Made by a program: the position numbers and the translations under genes. Positions 28,483 through 38,000 of a DNA stretch of 64,000 nt are shown one piece after another; the first letter of the stretch is position 1; each line of letters opens with the position of its first letter. Source of the DNA: Streptomyces sp. NBC_01549 (lineage in GTDB: Bacteria; Actinomycetota; Actinomycetes; Streptomycetales; Streptomycetaceae); NCBI RefSeq assembly GCF_026339955.1, contig NZ_JAPEPW010000003.1, forward strand, positions 124,001-188,000. The letters are read 5' to 3'. A model generated the notes under the pieces. That model had not been told where the DNA came from, made no database searches, and worked only from the letters and a program-made list of their open reading frames with translations.

Positions 28483-28501
28483 AGATACTACATGAGTATC
28501 T
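28483..28501 (-). promoter_or_regulatory. Likely Rrf2 operator palindrome
   Basis: AGATACT, spacer ACATG, AGTATCT: a perfect 7-bp inverted repeat immediately upstream of the Rrf2 start codon. It also faces the SDR fragment on the other side. Autoregulation by such sites is typical of the family. Confidence 0.65.
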
Positions 28502-28503
28502 AG

Positions 28504-28628
28504 CTTCTCGGAACCCTCCTCGGCGGCTCCGGCCGAGCCGACACCGGCGTTGTTGACCAGCAGATCGATCCGGCCGTACCGCTTCATGACCTGCGCGACC
28601 GCGGCGGTGACCGCTGCGTCCAGCGCGC
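28504..28628 (-). pseudogene. Internal fragment of a short-chain dehydrogenase
   Basis: A stretch of about 40 codons reads AAVAQVMKRYGRIDLLVNNAG, the conserved NNAG segment of SDR enzymes. Both the cofactor-binding N-terminus and the catalytic Tyr region are missing. It may be the deleted target gene of the adjacent Rrf2 regulator. Confidence 0.6.
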
Positions 28629-28964
28629 AAGGGGGTACTCGACGCGGGGTTGTGGGCAATTGGCAGCGGCTTCATTGCGCGGCCGAGGGCCCGGCGTCAC
28701 GAGGTCAAGTCGGCCGCCATCTTCCTCTCACCCACACCCGACGAACGGTGCCGTTCGGCCCTAAAGCGGCTCCGAACGGCACCTCACCACTACCAATCCA
28801 CACAAGTCATGAACCCAGGCCGACTTCCGGATCTTCAAAACTCCGACCCCACCCGTCGAGTCCGGAGGCGAAAGAACAAGCTCAGCCGTGGGTGACGGCT
28901 GCTCACAGGGCGCTGGTGGGGCGCGTTGAACCGCAGCCCAGGCGAGCAGGAACACATCAGAACA
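28629..28964. other. Intergenic, no gene seen
   Basis: About 335 bp between the SDR fragment and the intact SDR gene's stop. Open frames are short and unsupported; it looks like deletion-scarred DNA. Confidence 0.4.
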
Positions 28965-29690
28965 TCACCATGGCACGACTCCATTGTCGTCGAACAGCTG
29001 ACCGGTGGGGCCGCCGTCGGGCAGAGCTGCCAGCCGGATGGCGATCACCGCGCCCTGCTCAGGGGTCTGAGTACCGCTGAACCCGTTGAGGTCGGTAGCC
29101 ACGTAGCCGGGGCAAGCGTTGTTGATCAAAATGTTGGTGCCGCTCAGCTCCTTGGCGTACTGGATGGTGACGGCGTTGAGGTAGGTCTTCGTCGGCGCGT
29201 AAGCCCCGCTGATCCCTCCGAGGTCGACACCGGGCGTGGTCTGCAGGGCCAGAGAGCCGACATGGCTGGACTGGTTGACGATCCGCGGGTGCGCTGAGTG
29301 GCGCAGCAGCGGCAGCATCGCGTTGGTGACCCGGATGACGCCGATGACGTTGGTCTCCACCAGCCGCCGCACGGTCTCCAGGTCGATGGTTGTAGGCACC
29401 TCTGGCCAGCCGCCTGCGACGCCGGCGTTATTGACCAGCACGTCAAGGCGTCCCGCTCGCTCCTCGATCAGCTGCGACGCGGCGGTCACGCTCTCGTCGT
29501 CGGTCACGTCCAAGGGCACGCCGAACGCGTCGGCACCCGCCGCGCGCAGTTTCGCCACGGCGTCCATCCTGCGCTGCTCGTCCCGAGCGCCGACACCGAC
29601 GCTCCAGCCCAATGCACCCAGCCCGGCCGCGATCTCGTACCCGATTCCCTTGTTCGCACCGGTGACCAGTGCGATTGTCTTCTCACTCAT
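28965..29690 (-). CDS. Short-chain dehydrogenase/reductase (classical SDR)
   Basis: A 241-residue classical SDR. It has the cofactor motif TGANKGIG, NNAG, catalytic Ser in NQSSHVG, and YxxxK in AYAPTKTYL. Asn/Arg content after the second strand (GARDEQRR) suggests NADP(H). ATG 29690 (MSEKTIALVTG) gives the usual N-terminus. It faces away from the LysR regulator at 31616; such SDR/LysR divergent pairs are common, but here an IS605 element lies between them. Substrate unknown. Confidence 0.85.
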   Translation of the reverse strand: MSEKTIALVTGANKGIGYEIAAGLGALGWSVGVGARDEQRRMDAVAKLRAAGADAFGVPLDVTDDESVTAASQLIEERAGRLDVLVNNAGVAGGWPEVPTTIDLETVRRLVETNVIGVIRVTNAMLPLLRHSAHPRIVNQSSHVGSLALQTTPGVDLGGISGAYAPTKTYLNAVTIQYAKELSGTNILINNACPGYVATDLNGFSGTQTPEQGAVIAIRLAALPDGGPTGQLFDDNGVVPW

Positions 29691-29795
29691 GACAGCGAGC
29701 ATGGCCGCGCTTCGACCAGGCACCAACACCTCCTCGGTAACGCACCAATACCCGAACGACATCAATCGACCGTCCGCCGGACTTACTGTGACTGC

Positions 29796-29960
29796 GTGAC
29801 TCCTCCCCCTCGTGAACGAGGGGGCTTCTCGCTATGCCGGGTTGGCGTCGCGGCGGACCAGCCCGGCCCGTAGAACGTTGATCGCACCCACGGTGTCCGC
29901 GTGTGCCTGGTGGTCACACGAGACGCAGTGGAACTTCTCCTGGGTTGTCCGGTTCTCCTT
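29796..29960 (-). ncRNA. Predicted omega (re)RNA of TnpB, copy 1
   Basis: In IS605 elements the TnpB guide RNA is transcribed from the 3' end of tnpB through the right end, with the guide lying just outside it. Here the scaffold would include the 29805-29824 hairpin, and the guide would be minus-strand sequence 29795 down to about 29776 (begins GCAGTCACAGTAAGTC). The 5' boundary is a guess. Basis: family knowledge plus the conserved layout. Confidence 0.5.
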
Positions 29961-31040
29961 GGTGGTGTTCCCGCATTCGGGGCACCGCCGGGAGGTGTTG
30001 CGGGGGTCCACCGCCATCACTTGCCGTCCGGCTCCTTCCGCCTTGGCGGCCAGGATCGCGAGGAACACCCCCCATCCGGCATCGGCGATCGAGCGGTTGA
30101 GTCCCGCTTTCGCGCTGGCCCCGTTGGGCAGGAAGCTGCCCGGCTGTTCAGGGTTCGGCTTGGGTGCGGGGGCCTTGCTCATGTTGCGGATCTTGAGGTC
30201 TTCGTGCGCGATGAAGTCGTGCTCACGGACGAGACCGAGCGCGGTCTTGTGCGCGTGGTCCAGGCGCTGACGGCGGACCTTGCGGTGCAGCCGGGCCACG
30301 GCTTCCACGGCCTTGCGGCGGCGCTTGGAGCCCCGCTTGCAGCGGCTGAGAGCCTGCTGGGCGGCTTCGAGTTTCGCGGCGGCCTTCGCGCCGTGGCGGG
30401 GGTTGGGTACGAACTCGCCGTTGGAGTCAGCGAGGAAGTTGGCTATGCCCATGTCGATACCGACCACAGACCCGGTTGCCGGGAGCGGTTCGGGCTGGGG
30501 CTGCTCGGCGGTCAGGACGACGTACCAGCGGCGCCCTTCACGCTTGACGCTGATCGTCTTGACCTTGCCGACTACGGGCCGGTGCTGGTGGACCTTGACG
30601 TGGCCGACGCCTTGGAGGCGCACGCGGGTGACGGGGTCGTGCGGGGTGGAGTCCCAGCGGCAGCCGTCACCGTCCTTGGGAAAGTCCACGGTGTCGAACC
30701 GCTTGCGCGACCGGAAACGCGGATACCCCGGCTTGTCCGCTGCCTTCACGCGCCGGAAGAACGCGGCGAACGCCTTGTCCAGCCGGCGCAAGGTCGCCTG
30801 CTGGCTGGAGAACGACCAGCGGCCCTGACGCTCGGGGTCGAAGGCCCGGATGTCCTTGAGCTGGGCCGACTGCTGCCCATACCGGATCGTCGTCTTCGAG
30901 GCGTGCCGGTAGGCGTCGCGGCGTTCCTGCAACGCCCCGTTGTAGAGGGAGCAGTGATCACGCAGCATCTCACTGAGCGCTGCCGCCTGGCCCACGGTGG
31001 GCCGCATGAGGAACTTGTACGCACGGATCATCCGGCCCAC
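29832..31040 (-). CDS. tnpB: TnpB RNA-guided nuclease of IS605 element, copy 1
   Basis: A 402-residue TnpB, the transposon ancestor of Cas12. It has an N-terminal HTH_OrfB region (MIRAYKFLMRPTVGQ), RuvC-I Asp in GIDMGIANF, RuvC-II Glu in AHEDLKIRNM, a four-Cys zinc ribbon (RCPECG, FHCVSC) and RuvC-III Asp in ADTVGAINVL. All catalytic residues are present, so it should be an active omega-RNA-guided nuclease. Its translation is identical to copy 2. It is divergent from tnpA. Confidence 0.95.
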   Translation of the reverse strand: MGRMIRAYKFLMRPTVGQAAALSEMLRDHCSLYNGALQERRDAYRHASKTTIRYGQQSAQLKDIRAFDPERQGRWSFSSQQATLRRLDKAFAAFFRRVKAADKPGYPRFRSRKRFDTVDFPKDGDGCRWDSTPHDPVTRVRLQGVGHVKVHQHRPVVGKVKTISVKREGRRWYVVLTAEQPQPEPLPATGSVVGIDMGIANFLADSNGEFVPNPRHGAKAAAKLEAAQQALSRCKRGSKRRRKAVEAVARLHRKVRRQRLDHAHKTALGLVREHDFIAHEDLKIRNMSKAPAPKPNPEQPGSFLPNGASAKAGLNRSIADAGWGVFLAILAAKAEGAGRQVMAVDPRNTSRRCPECGNTTKENRTTQEKFHCVSCDHQAHADTVGAINVLRAGLVRRDANPA

Positions 31041-31083
31041 CCCCTTTCCTGGTCAGCTTCGAAGATCATACTACCCTTGGTGT

Positions 31084-31512
31084 ATGTCACCGCGCTGGGA
31101 ACCAAACCCCGATATCCGTACCGGCCGTCACGTCACCTACAATCTGCACGCCCACTTGGTGTTCGTCACTAAGTACCGCAAGGACGTCTTTGATGACGCC
31201 ATGCTGAAGCGGTGCGAGGAGATCATGCGGGAGGTGTGCGGCAGCTTCGAGACGGAGCTGAAGGAGTTCAACGGCGAAACCGATCACGTACACCTGCTCG
31301 TGCACTATCCGCCGAAGGTCGCCCTGTCCAAGCTGATCAACAGCCTGAAGGGCGTCAGCTCCCGTTACCTGCGCGCCGAGTACACCGGCCGCATCAACCG
31401 CATCGGGCTGGGCTCCGTGTTCTGGTCGCGCTCCTACTTCGCCGGTTCGTGCGGCGGCGCACCGCTCAGCATCGTCCGTCAGTACATCGAGGGCCAGAAG
31501 CGGCCCACCTGA
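31084..31512 (+). CDS. tnpA: TnpA HUH (Y1) transposase of IS605 element, copy 1
   Basis: A 142-residue Y1 transposase with the HUH motif HVHLLV and catalytic Tyr in SIVRQYIEGQ. It transposes single-stranded DNA. It differs from copy 2 at one residue: Thr66 here (base 31279 A) versus Ala, two residues before the HUH histidine. ATG 31084 is used; upstream in-frame starts overlap the tnpB promoter. Confidence 0.95.
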   Translation: MSPRWEPNPDIRTGRHVTYNLHAHLVFVTKYRKDVFDDAMLKRCEEIMREVCGSFETELKEFNGETDHVHLLVHYPPKVALSKLINSLKGVSSRYLRAEYTGRINRIGLGSVFWSRSYFAGSCGGAPLSIVRQYIEGQKRPT

Positions 31513-31615
31513 CCGTCACCGAAGAGGCGCAGCGAACTCCGGCGCTGCGCGCCTCCGGTCCGAGGATGCGTTTCCCTCCCCGGCTGAAGCCGGGGATACC
31601 CACGCAAGATCAGGG

Positions 31616-32455
31616 ATGGAGATACGCGAGCTGCGGTACTTCGTCGCCGTCGCCGAGGAACTGCACTTCGGCAGGGCTGCCCAGCGTCTGGAGATAGCCC
31701 AGCCGCCCCTGTCCCGAGCCATCGCCCGGCTCGAACGACAGCTCGGGGTCACCCTGCTGGAGCGCACCAGCCGCAAGGTCACGCTCACCGAGGCCGGAGC
31801 CGTGCTGCTGTCCGAGGGGCGCGCGATCCTCAGCGCGGTAGCCGCAGCTGAGCGGCGTACCCAGCAGGCTGCACAAAGGCGCCCCCGCCTCGTCCTCGCC
31901 GTCAAATCCGGCACCGCCGGCGAGTTGCTGGCCAAACTGCTCGATGCCTACCGCGCGGAGCCTGGCGCGGCCACCGTCGATCTCTTGCTCTGCGAGGCGC
32001 ATCAGCAACAGAAATTGCTGCAGGACGGGCAAGCCGACGTGGCTCTGCTGCACTTGCCATTCGATTCGACGGCCGGACTAGACACCGAAACCCTGCACAC
32101 CGAGGGACAGGTGGCGATCCTGCCCACCTCACACCCACTTGCTGGCCGCTCTCAGATCCGGGTGGCCGAGATCACCGCATTGCCGGAACTCCCGATGGCT
32201 CGCTGGCCCGGTCCTGGCGGCAACTACCCGGAGGGATCAGGAGCAGAGGTACGGAACCTGACACAGCTCTTCCAGCTGATCGCGCTCGGCCGTACCACCG
32301 TGATCATGCCCGAGTCCGCCAGCACCGACCTACGCCGGGATCTCGCCGCCGTGCCGGTCCTGGATGCTCCGCCCGTGACAACGGTGATCGCTTGGCCGTC
32401 GCAGAGCCGACTTCGCGCAGTCGCCGACCTGATCCGCGTAGCAACACGTCTTTGA
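31616..32455 (+). CDS. LysR-family regulator, start codon abutting IS605
   Basis: A 279-residue LysR regulator with N-terminal HTH (MEIRELRYFVAVAEELHFGRAAQRLEIAQPPLSRAI) and a C-terminal effector domain. The ATG is the first base after the IS605 copy 1 end, so native ribosome site and promoter have been displaced. Expression, if any, would start inside the element or be leaderless. It probably controlled the divergent SDR gene at 28965-29690. The coding region itself is intact. Confidence 0.85.
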   Translation: MEIRELRYFVAVAEELHFGRAAQRLEIAQPPLSRAIARLERQLGVTLLERTSRKVTLTEAGAVLLSEGRAILSAVAAAERRTQQAAQRRPRLVLAVKSGTAGELLAKLLDAYRAEPGAATVDLLLCEAHQQQKLLQDGQADVALLHLPFDSTAGLDTETLHTEGQVAILPTSHPLAGRSQIRVAEITALPELPMARWPGPGGNYPEGSGAEVRNLTQLFQLIALGRTTVIMPESASTDLRRDLAAVPVLDAPPVTTVIAWPSQSRLRAVADLIRVATRL

Positions 32456-32563
32456 CGGGCTGTTCTCTATCCGCTCGCGTGGAATGCGGCCGACTGTCCG
32501 GATCGTCGGTCGGCGAAACCGTCAAACGACCCGAGACGCTCATGGAGCGATCCCGGGCCGGAG

Positions 32564-34290
32564 GGTCGGGTGGCCCGGGGGAATCGCACCCAATGCCAGC
32601 AACTTTAGGCAGCGCGGGGTTGGGTCGCGGTGCGCCCCTGATCATGTTCATGTTGGTGCTGAGTCTGCGCGTTCGCGATGTCCGGGGTGACGATGGCGAG
32701 GTGGTAGGTGGCGTTCTGCGAGGCCGGAGCGATGGAGGCTTGCCGCGAGGGGAAATGGAACAGGGGCCGTTTGGCCATGCGCGGGCACGTCCGGCAGGTG
32801 ACGTGTTTCGTGATCAGGCGCCGGGACAAGTCCCGGTAGATCTGTTCGGCGTGCGCATCGGCGCACCGGGGCGTGATAGTGATGGCGTCCTGGACGGCGT
32901 CGCGGGCGGCGGTGAAGGAGATCCTCGCGGGCTCGAGGTCGTCCCCGCGCAGGGCGGCGAGGCAGATGATGTGCCGGATCGCCTGGTAGACGATGAGGTA
33001 GGCCCACAGTTCCTGGCGGGCGGCTTCAGGGTCGGCGGCGCGCAGAGCGCGGCGCGTGCCGCGCAGCTAGGTCTTGATCTCTCGGAATCCTGTCTCGCAT
33101 GCCCACTGCTCGGCCCGCGGACCGCACCCGCCGCCGAACTCGCTGCCACCTATGCCAAGAGTGACCAGGCGGTAGTGGCCGGTCCGTGCAGTGCCGTCAT
33201 CGGTGCGCACGGTGATGACGGCCTCGACTACGCGCACCACGGGGCCGCGGGGCGCCAGCGGGGGCGGCGGTGCCTGCCCGGCCTTGCGGCGACGTGCCCT
33301 CTTCTTGGCATGGCGGGTGGAGTCGGCGGGGTCGGTCAGCCGGGACAGGAAGGACCCGTCGGGCAGGACCCGCTGGACGGGCAGGTGCAGATCGGCCTGA
33401 ACCCGCCACAGCAGGTGGGCCTCGGTCGCCTGAGCTGCGCACCACAGGCGGTAGCTGAAGAATCCCCGGTCGGCCAGCACCAGCATGCCGGGCCGAAGGG
33501 CGGGCAATATCCGCTCGGCCAGGGCTCGTTCGCCGGTCCGGTAGGTGCCGAACGCCGCGTCGATGATCCGGCGGCTGCCGCACGCGATCAGCACGACCAG
33601 GCGTGACTGCGGATTCCCGGCCGCTCCCTTCTTGCAGCTGGGGCGGCCGAACGCTTCGGCATTCGCCGGCGAGTCGGCCATATCCACGTTGGTGCCGTCC
33701 CACGCGACCAGGAGTAGCCCGAACGCATGTGACCACGGAGTACGGCGGCACACCGACGTGCCGGAAAGGCGCTGGAACAGCAGCTCGAACGGGGCTGCCC
33801 CCAGCCGGCGACGCAGCTTGGTCAGCGCCGTCGTCGACGGCAGGCGCCAGCCCGCAGCTCCGAGGCCGCCCCGGCGCCCCGAGACCAGTTTGGCGATCAC
33901 ACTCCCGTAGCTTGCGCCGCTGAACAGGCACAACGCCAGAACGAAGTAGACGCCCAGCCGCGCCGGCAGCGACCGGAAACGCCGGTGAGCCCGGCCGGTC
34001 ACCGCCAGCGCCTCATCGACCAGGCCCGGCGGGACATAGCAGGCCAGCACACCGCCTCCCACCCCGTTCAACAGCCGCCCCACGCTGGAAGACCAGCCCC
34101 TGTCCATGGCACCATGACCCGACAACGAAGCTCCTCGACTACCTGGTTGATCTCGACAATCACCAGTCGTAGCCGAGGAGCTTCGTCGCGTCCGGCGGAA
34201 CACCGGACTGCCAGCCGATCAGGGACCAACACGGACAGTGATCTCCCTAAGTTGCTGGCATTGGGTGAGATCCCCTCGGGCTACCCGACC
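32564..34290 (-). mobile_element. IS4-type element with imperfect ~40-bp terminal inverted repeats
   Basis: Both ends share GGTCGGGTxGCCCG and an exact 19-bp core (CACCCAATGCCAGCAACTT at 32587-32605; its complement at 34249-34267). The ends are inverted relative to each other and enclose one transposase gene with an in-frame stop. No clear target duplication was seen. Confidence 0.75.
32605..34107 (-). pseudogene. IS4-family transposase with premature TAG
   Basis: The frame runs from ATG 34107 with DDE motifs (VAWDGTNVDM, LVLADRGFFSY, ETGFREIKT). It is stopped by a TAG at 33067-33069, just after the catalytic Glu, where relatives continue QLRGTRRALR. The same frame stays open to 32605 and encodes the conserved C-terminus (ELWAYLIVYQAIRHI). 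One base change (CAG to TAG) therefore explains the break. It lacks about 155 C-terminal residues unless read through. Confidence 0.85.
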
Positions 34291-34362
34291 AATTCGGAAT
34301 GGACCCTGGGCGCCCCGGACCAGGCTGGAATGCGGTCTGCAAACCGGCCCGGGTCGTGCGCG

Positions 34363-34404
34363 CCCTCGGCGGGCGGACGGCACCGCCGCGCCGCCCACCG
34401 AGGG
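34363..34404. terminator. Hairpin terminator for secreted-protein gene
   Basis: Arms 34363-34376 (CCCTCGGCGGGCGG) and 34391-34404 pair with a single mismatch, immediately beyond the stop of the minus-strand gene at 34411. Confidence 0.65.
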
Positions 34405-34410
34405 GCTGGC

Positions 34411-34794
34411 TCAGCAGTAGTCCCAGGTGCCGCTGACGTACTTCAGATTGTCCGAGGACATGTAGCCGATGTTGGCAACGGAGTCCCCCTTGACCCTGCC
34501 GAGGAACCACAGCACACCCGAGTCCGGGTTTATGGCCCCGCACCACACATAGAAGGTGCTGCCGCTGCTCACTGAACGGACGTTCCCACAGACCGAGCCG
34601 ACACCGACCTTCAGGTTGTACGTGCCTTTCAGCGTGGTCACGAGGGAGGAGTTGTTCGTCTGGTTCGTGCCCCAGCAGGTCGCGGCCGCTGCCGCCTGCG
34701 CCGTGGTTGCCGCGGCGAACCCGGACCCGCCCGTCAGTAGCGCGGTGGCCGCGAGCACGACCCCGGCCTTGTGCTTGACCCGCTGCATTCCCAT
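34411..34794 (-). CDS. Small secreted protein, unknown function
   Basis: 127 residues with a clear signal peptide (MQRVKHK, hydrophobic core AGVVLAATALLTGG, cleavage near AQA). The mature ~85 residues contain four Cys (CWGTNQ, VCGNVR, WCGAIN, C-terminal WDYC), suggesting two disulphides. GGAG lies 5 nt upstream of ATG 34794, which fixes the start. No family recognised; it resembles actinobacterial extracellular hypothetical proteins. Confidence 0.7.
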   Translation of the reverse strand: MGMQRVKHKAGVVLAATALLTGGSGFAAATTAQAAAAATCWGTNQTNNSSLVTTLKGTYNLKVGVGSVCGNVRSVSSGSTFYVWCGAINPDSGVLWFLGRVKGDSVANIGYMSSDNLKYVSGTWDYC

Positions 34795-35015
34795 GGTGAC
34801 TCCTTCGTCCTGAGATCCGTGGCTGTCTTCTCGCGGGTAAAACGGGGAGGTATGCATTTGCATGGCACATGACAATCCTCCCGGTTTGCGTGTCGTGCTG
34901 TTCCCTGTCCTGGACCACGGTGCGCGGCCGACCGTCGGCGAACCTTGGGTAAACGTTGAATTGGCTGGTCGAAGGCGCTATGCCAGGGTGGGGACTTGAG
35001 ACTCGGGGGGGTGCG

Positions 35016-38000
35016 GTGACGGTTGAGTTCGATTTGCTCGGCAGCGTCGAGGCGCGTGTGGACGGCCGAACCCTTGATTTGGGCCATGCCCGGCAGCGGT
35101 GTGTGCTCGCAGTGCTGCTTGTGGACGCCAACCGGGTGGTTCTGGTGGACCAGCTTGTCGAGCGCGTCTGGGCCGATCGTTCTCCACAGCGGGTCCGGAA
35201 CGCGCTCTACGGCTACCTCTCCCGTCTGCGGCAAGCTTTGGCCATCGCTGAGGGGGCGGATATCGTCCGGCGATCCGGTGGCTATGTCCTCAACGTCGAG
35301 GCGAAGGCAGTGGATCTGCACCGCTTCCATGACACTGCCGCACGGGCCCGCACGGCCGCGCAGAACGAGCAGGACGAGCAGGCTGCAACCCTGTTCGGGC
35401 AGGCACTCGGCCTCTGGCGGGGAGATGCCCTCGCGGGTCTGGACACCCCTTGGATCAACGCCCTCCGCGACGCCGTGGACCAAGAACGGATTGCGGCCGA
35501 GCTGGACCACACCGACGTTCGGCTCCGCTGCGGTCACCACACCGGACTGTTGGCCGAATTGTCCGCCCGGGTCGAGATACACCCACTGGACGAACGACTG
35601 GCCGGCCAGTTCATCCTCGCCCTGTACCGCTGCGGTCGCCCAGCCGATGCCCTCAACCAGTACCAGCAAACCCGGCTGCTGCTCGCCGAAGAACTCGGCT
35701 GTGACCCCAGCCTCCCGCTGCGGCAACTGCACCGGCAGATCCTCACCACCGATCCCGCACTGAACGTCCCGGCCGCCGGCCCCGCCGCCAGGCGCGCTCC
35801 GGGATCCGCACCCGCCCTCGTGCCGCGCCCGTTACCCACGCCCCCGCCGGTGCCCACCGCACGGGACGGTGGTGCCCTGCCCACTCCGCTGACACCGCGG
35901 CGGCCCCGGACGTGGAGCCGCCTGATCGGGCGGGCAGCGGAGTTGACGGTCCTCGACAGTGCGATCGAGGATGCCTTGGCCGGTGTGCCAGGGGTGGTCG
36001 AGGTGGTCGGGGAACCCGGGATCGGAAAGACACGGCTGCTCGGCGAACTGGGCGAGCGCGCGAGACAGCGCGGTTTCGTGTCCTTGGCCGGACGCAGCGT
36101 GGAGTTCGACCGGGCTCCCTACGGTGCGTTCGTGGACGCCTTGGACGACCACCTTGGCAATGTGGACTTCCTCCGGCTCCGGCCTGATGGATCACCGCCC
36201 GGCGCGTTCGCTCTGCTGAGTACGGTCTTCCCCGCGCTCTGCGACCGTTTCCCGACCGGGCCGGAGCCGGTGACGGTCGAACGGTACTGGTTCCACCGGG
36301 CGGTGCGGACGTTGCTGGAGACGCTGAGTGCCGACGGCGGGCTCGTGCTCAGCCTGGACGACCTGCAGTGGACGGATGACGGTACAGCCGAGCTGATCGA
36401 CCACCTCGTACGGCACCCGCCAAGGACACCGCTGCTCCTCGCCCTCGCCTACCGTCCCCGGCAGGCCCCGCCGCGACTGGCCGCGGCACTGGCCCGGGCA
36501 GGAACGGAGGGAAGAGTGGCCAGGGTCCAGTTGGGTCCGCTGTCCCCGGCTGAGGGAGCGGAGCTGTGCGGGGCCAGGACGGATCACTGGCGTTTCCAAC
36601 GGCAGTACGAGGCCAGCGGCGGCAACCCGTTCTACCTGGAGGCGCTGACCCGAAGCGCCGGGAACGAAAGCCCGCCGGCGGTCCCGGCTGACTCGGTGCC
36701 CGTCGCCGACGATCTGCCGCAATCGGTGCGTGCCGCGCTGCTGGAGGAGCTGGGAGGTCTGTCGGCCACTGCGAGGGTCTGTACACAGGCGGCCGCGGTG
36801 CTCGGCGACTCTTTCGAAGCCGAGATGGTGGCAGTTGTGGCCCGAACCGGTGAGGCACAGGCCCTCGCCGCCCTGGACGAGGCTGCGGAGCGGGACTTGG
36901 TACGCCAGATCGGCTCCACGCGCCAATTCCGGTTCCGCCATCCGCTGGTGCGGGCAGCGGTGTACCAGGGGGCGGGCGCCGGCTGGCGGATCGAGGCGCA
37001 CACCCGGGCCGCGGACGGCCTGGCGCTGCGCGGCGCACCGCTGACTGCCCAGGCGTCACACGTTCAGCGTTCGGCGCGCGTAGGAGATGAACATGCCGTC
37101 GACGTACTTGTACGGGCTGCCCGTCAGGTGATGACGATCGCACCAGCCGCTGCCGCACACTGGACACAGGAAGCCTTGCGACTGCTCGGCGAGCAGAGTC
37201 GACTGCGGCCCGAACTGTGGCTCCAGCGGGCCGATGCGCTGGGCATGGCCGGACGACTGCTGGAAAGCCGCGACATCCTGCGCACGGCCGCTTCTCTCCT
37301 GCCTGCGGAGGCATGGGCTCAGCGGGCTCGGCTGACCGTCTCCCGAGCCACGATGGAGTGGAAGCTCGGCCGGTACAAGGAGGCGACGTCGCTGCTGCTC
37401 CGGGAACTGGCGGACCACGACGGCCGGCCGGAATCCGAGACCGCGGCTCTGCAGATGGGGGTTGCGACGGTGGCGCTTCGCACAGCCGACTTCCCCACAG
37501 CCATCGATTGGGGCGAACGCGCGCTGCACTCGGCAGAAACCATCGGCGACCCGTTGCAGATCACCGCTGTCCGGGCTTTGCTGGCACTGGCACATACCTT
37601 GGCCGGGGACTCCGCCCGATCGACCGACTACTTCGACCTGGTCCTGGAAGTACTCGACGAAACCGATGACCAGCAACTGGTCGGCCAGATCGACACCCTT
37701 GTCACGATCGGCTGGACGGAAATGTTCCTGGGACACTACGACTCCGCGCTCCGGCACCTCGGTCAGGGCCTGAACCTTTCCCGTCGTACCGGCCAAAGCC
37801 TCATGCTCGCCGATCTGTTCGCTGCCTCCGCATACGTCCTGATGTGGCTCGGGCAGCTGGACGAGGCAGCGACGTACGCCGACGACGCGCTGGAGGCGGC
37901 ATCACTCGTCGGCAGCAACGAGCCACGCTCGCTGGCCGAGGCGGTGAACGCGGCGGTCTCGATGTGGCGGGGAGACTTCGCCGGAGCACTGAAGATCTGC

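Larger units (their letters stand above)
29796..31615 (-). mobile_element. IS605-type element, copy 1 (tnpA/tnpB divergent)
   Basis: Borders come from comparison with copy 2: shared sequence runs 29796-31619 and 55295-57118. The last four shared bases, ATGG on the plus strand (CCAT before the tnpA-side end on the element strand), are probably target sequence. The tnpB-side end carries hairpin CCCCCTCG-TGAA-CGAGGGGG (29805-29824). The tnpA-side end carries CCCCGGC-TGAA-GCCGGGG (31578-31595). Such subterminal hairpins are what HUH transposases bind. Both genes are intact. Confidence 0.85.

Noticed and set aside
29776..29795. GCAGTCAC at the IS605 flank as a fourth copy of the 20-bp motif
   Set aside because: Only 8 bases match; the rest (AGTAAGTCC) differs.
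29901..31172. 423-residue plus-strand frame, also present at 55400-56671
   Set aside because: Repeated only because it is antisense to the duplicated tnpB.
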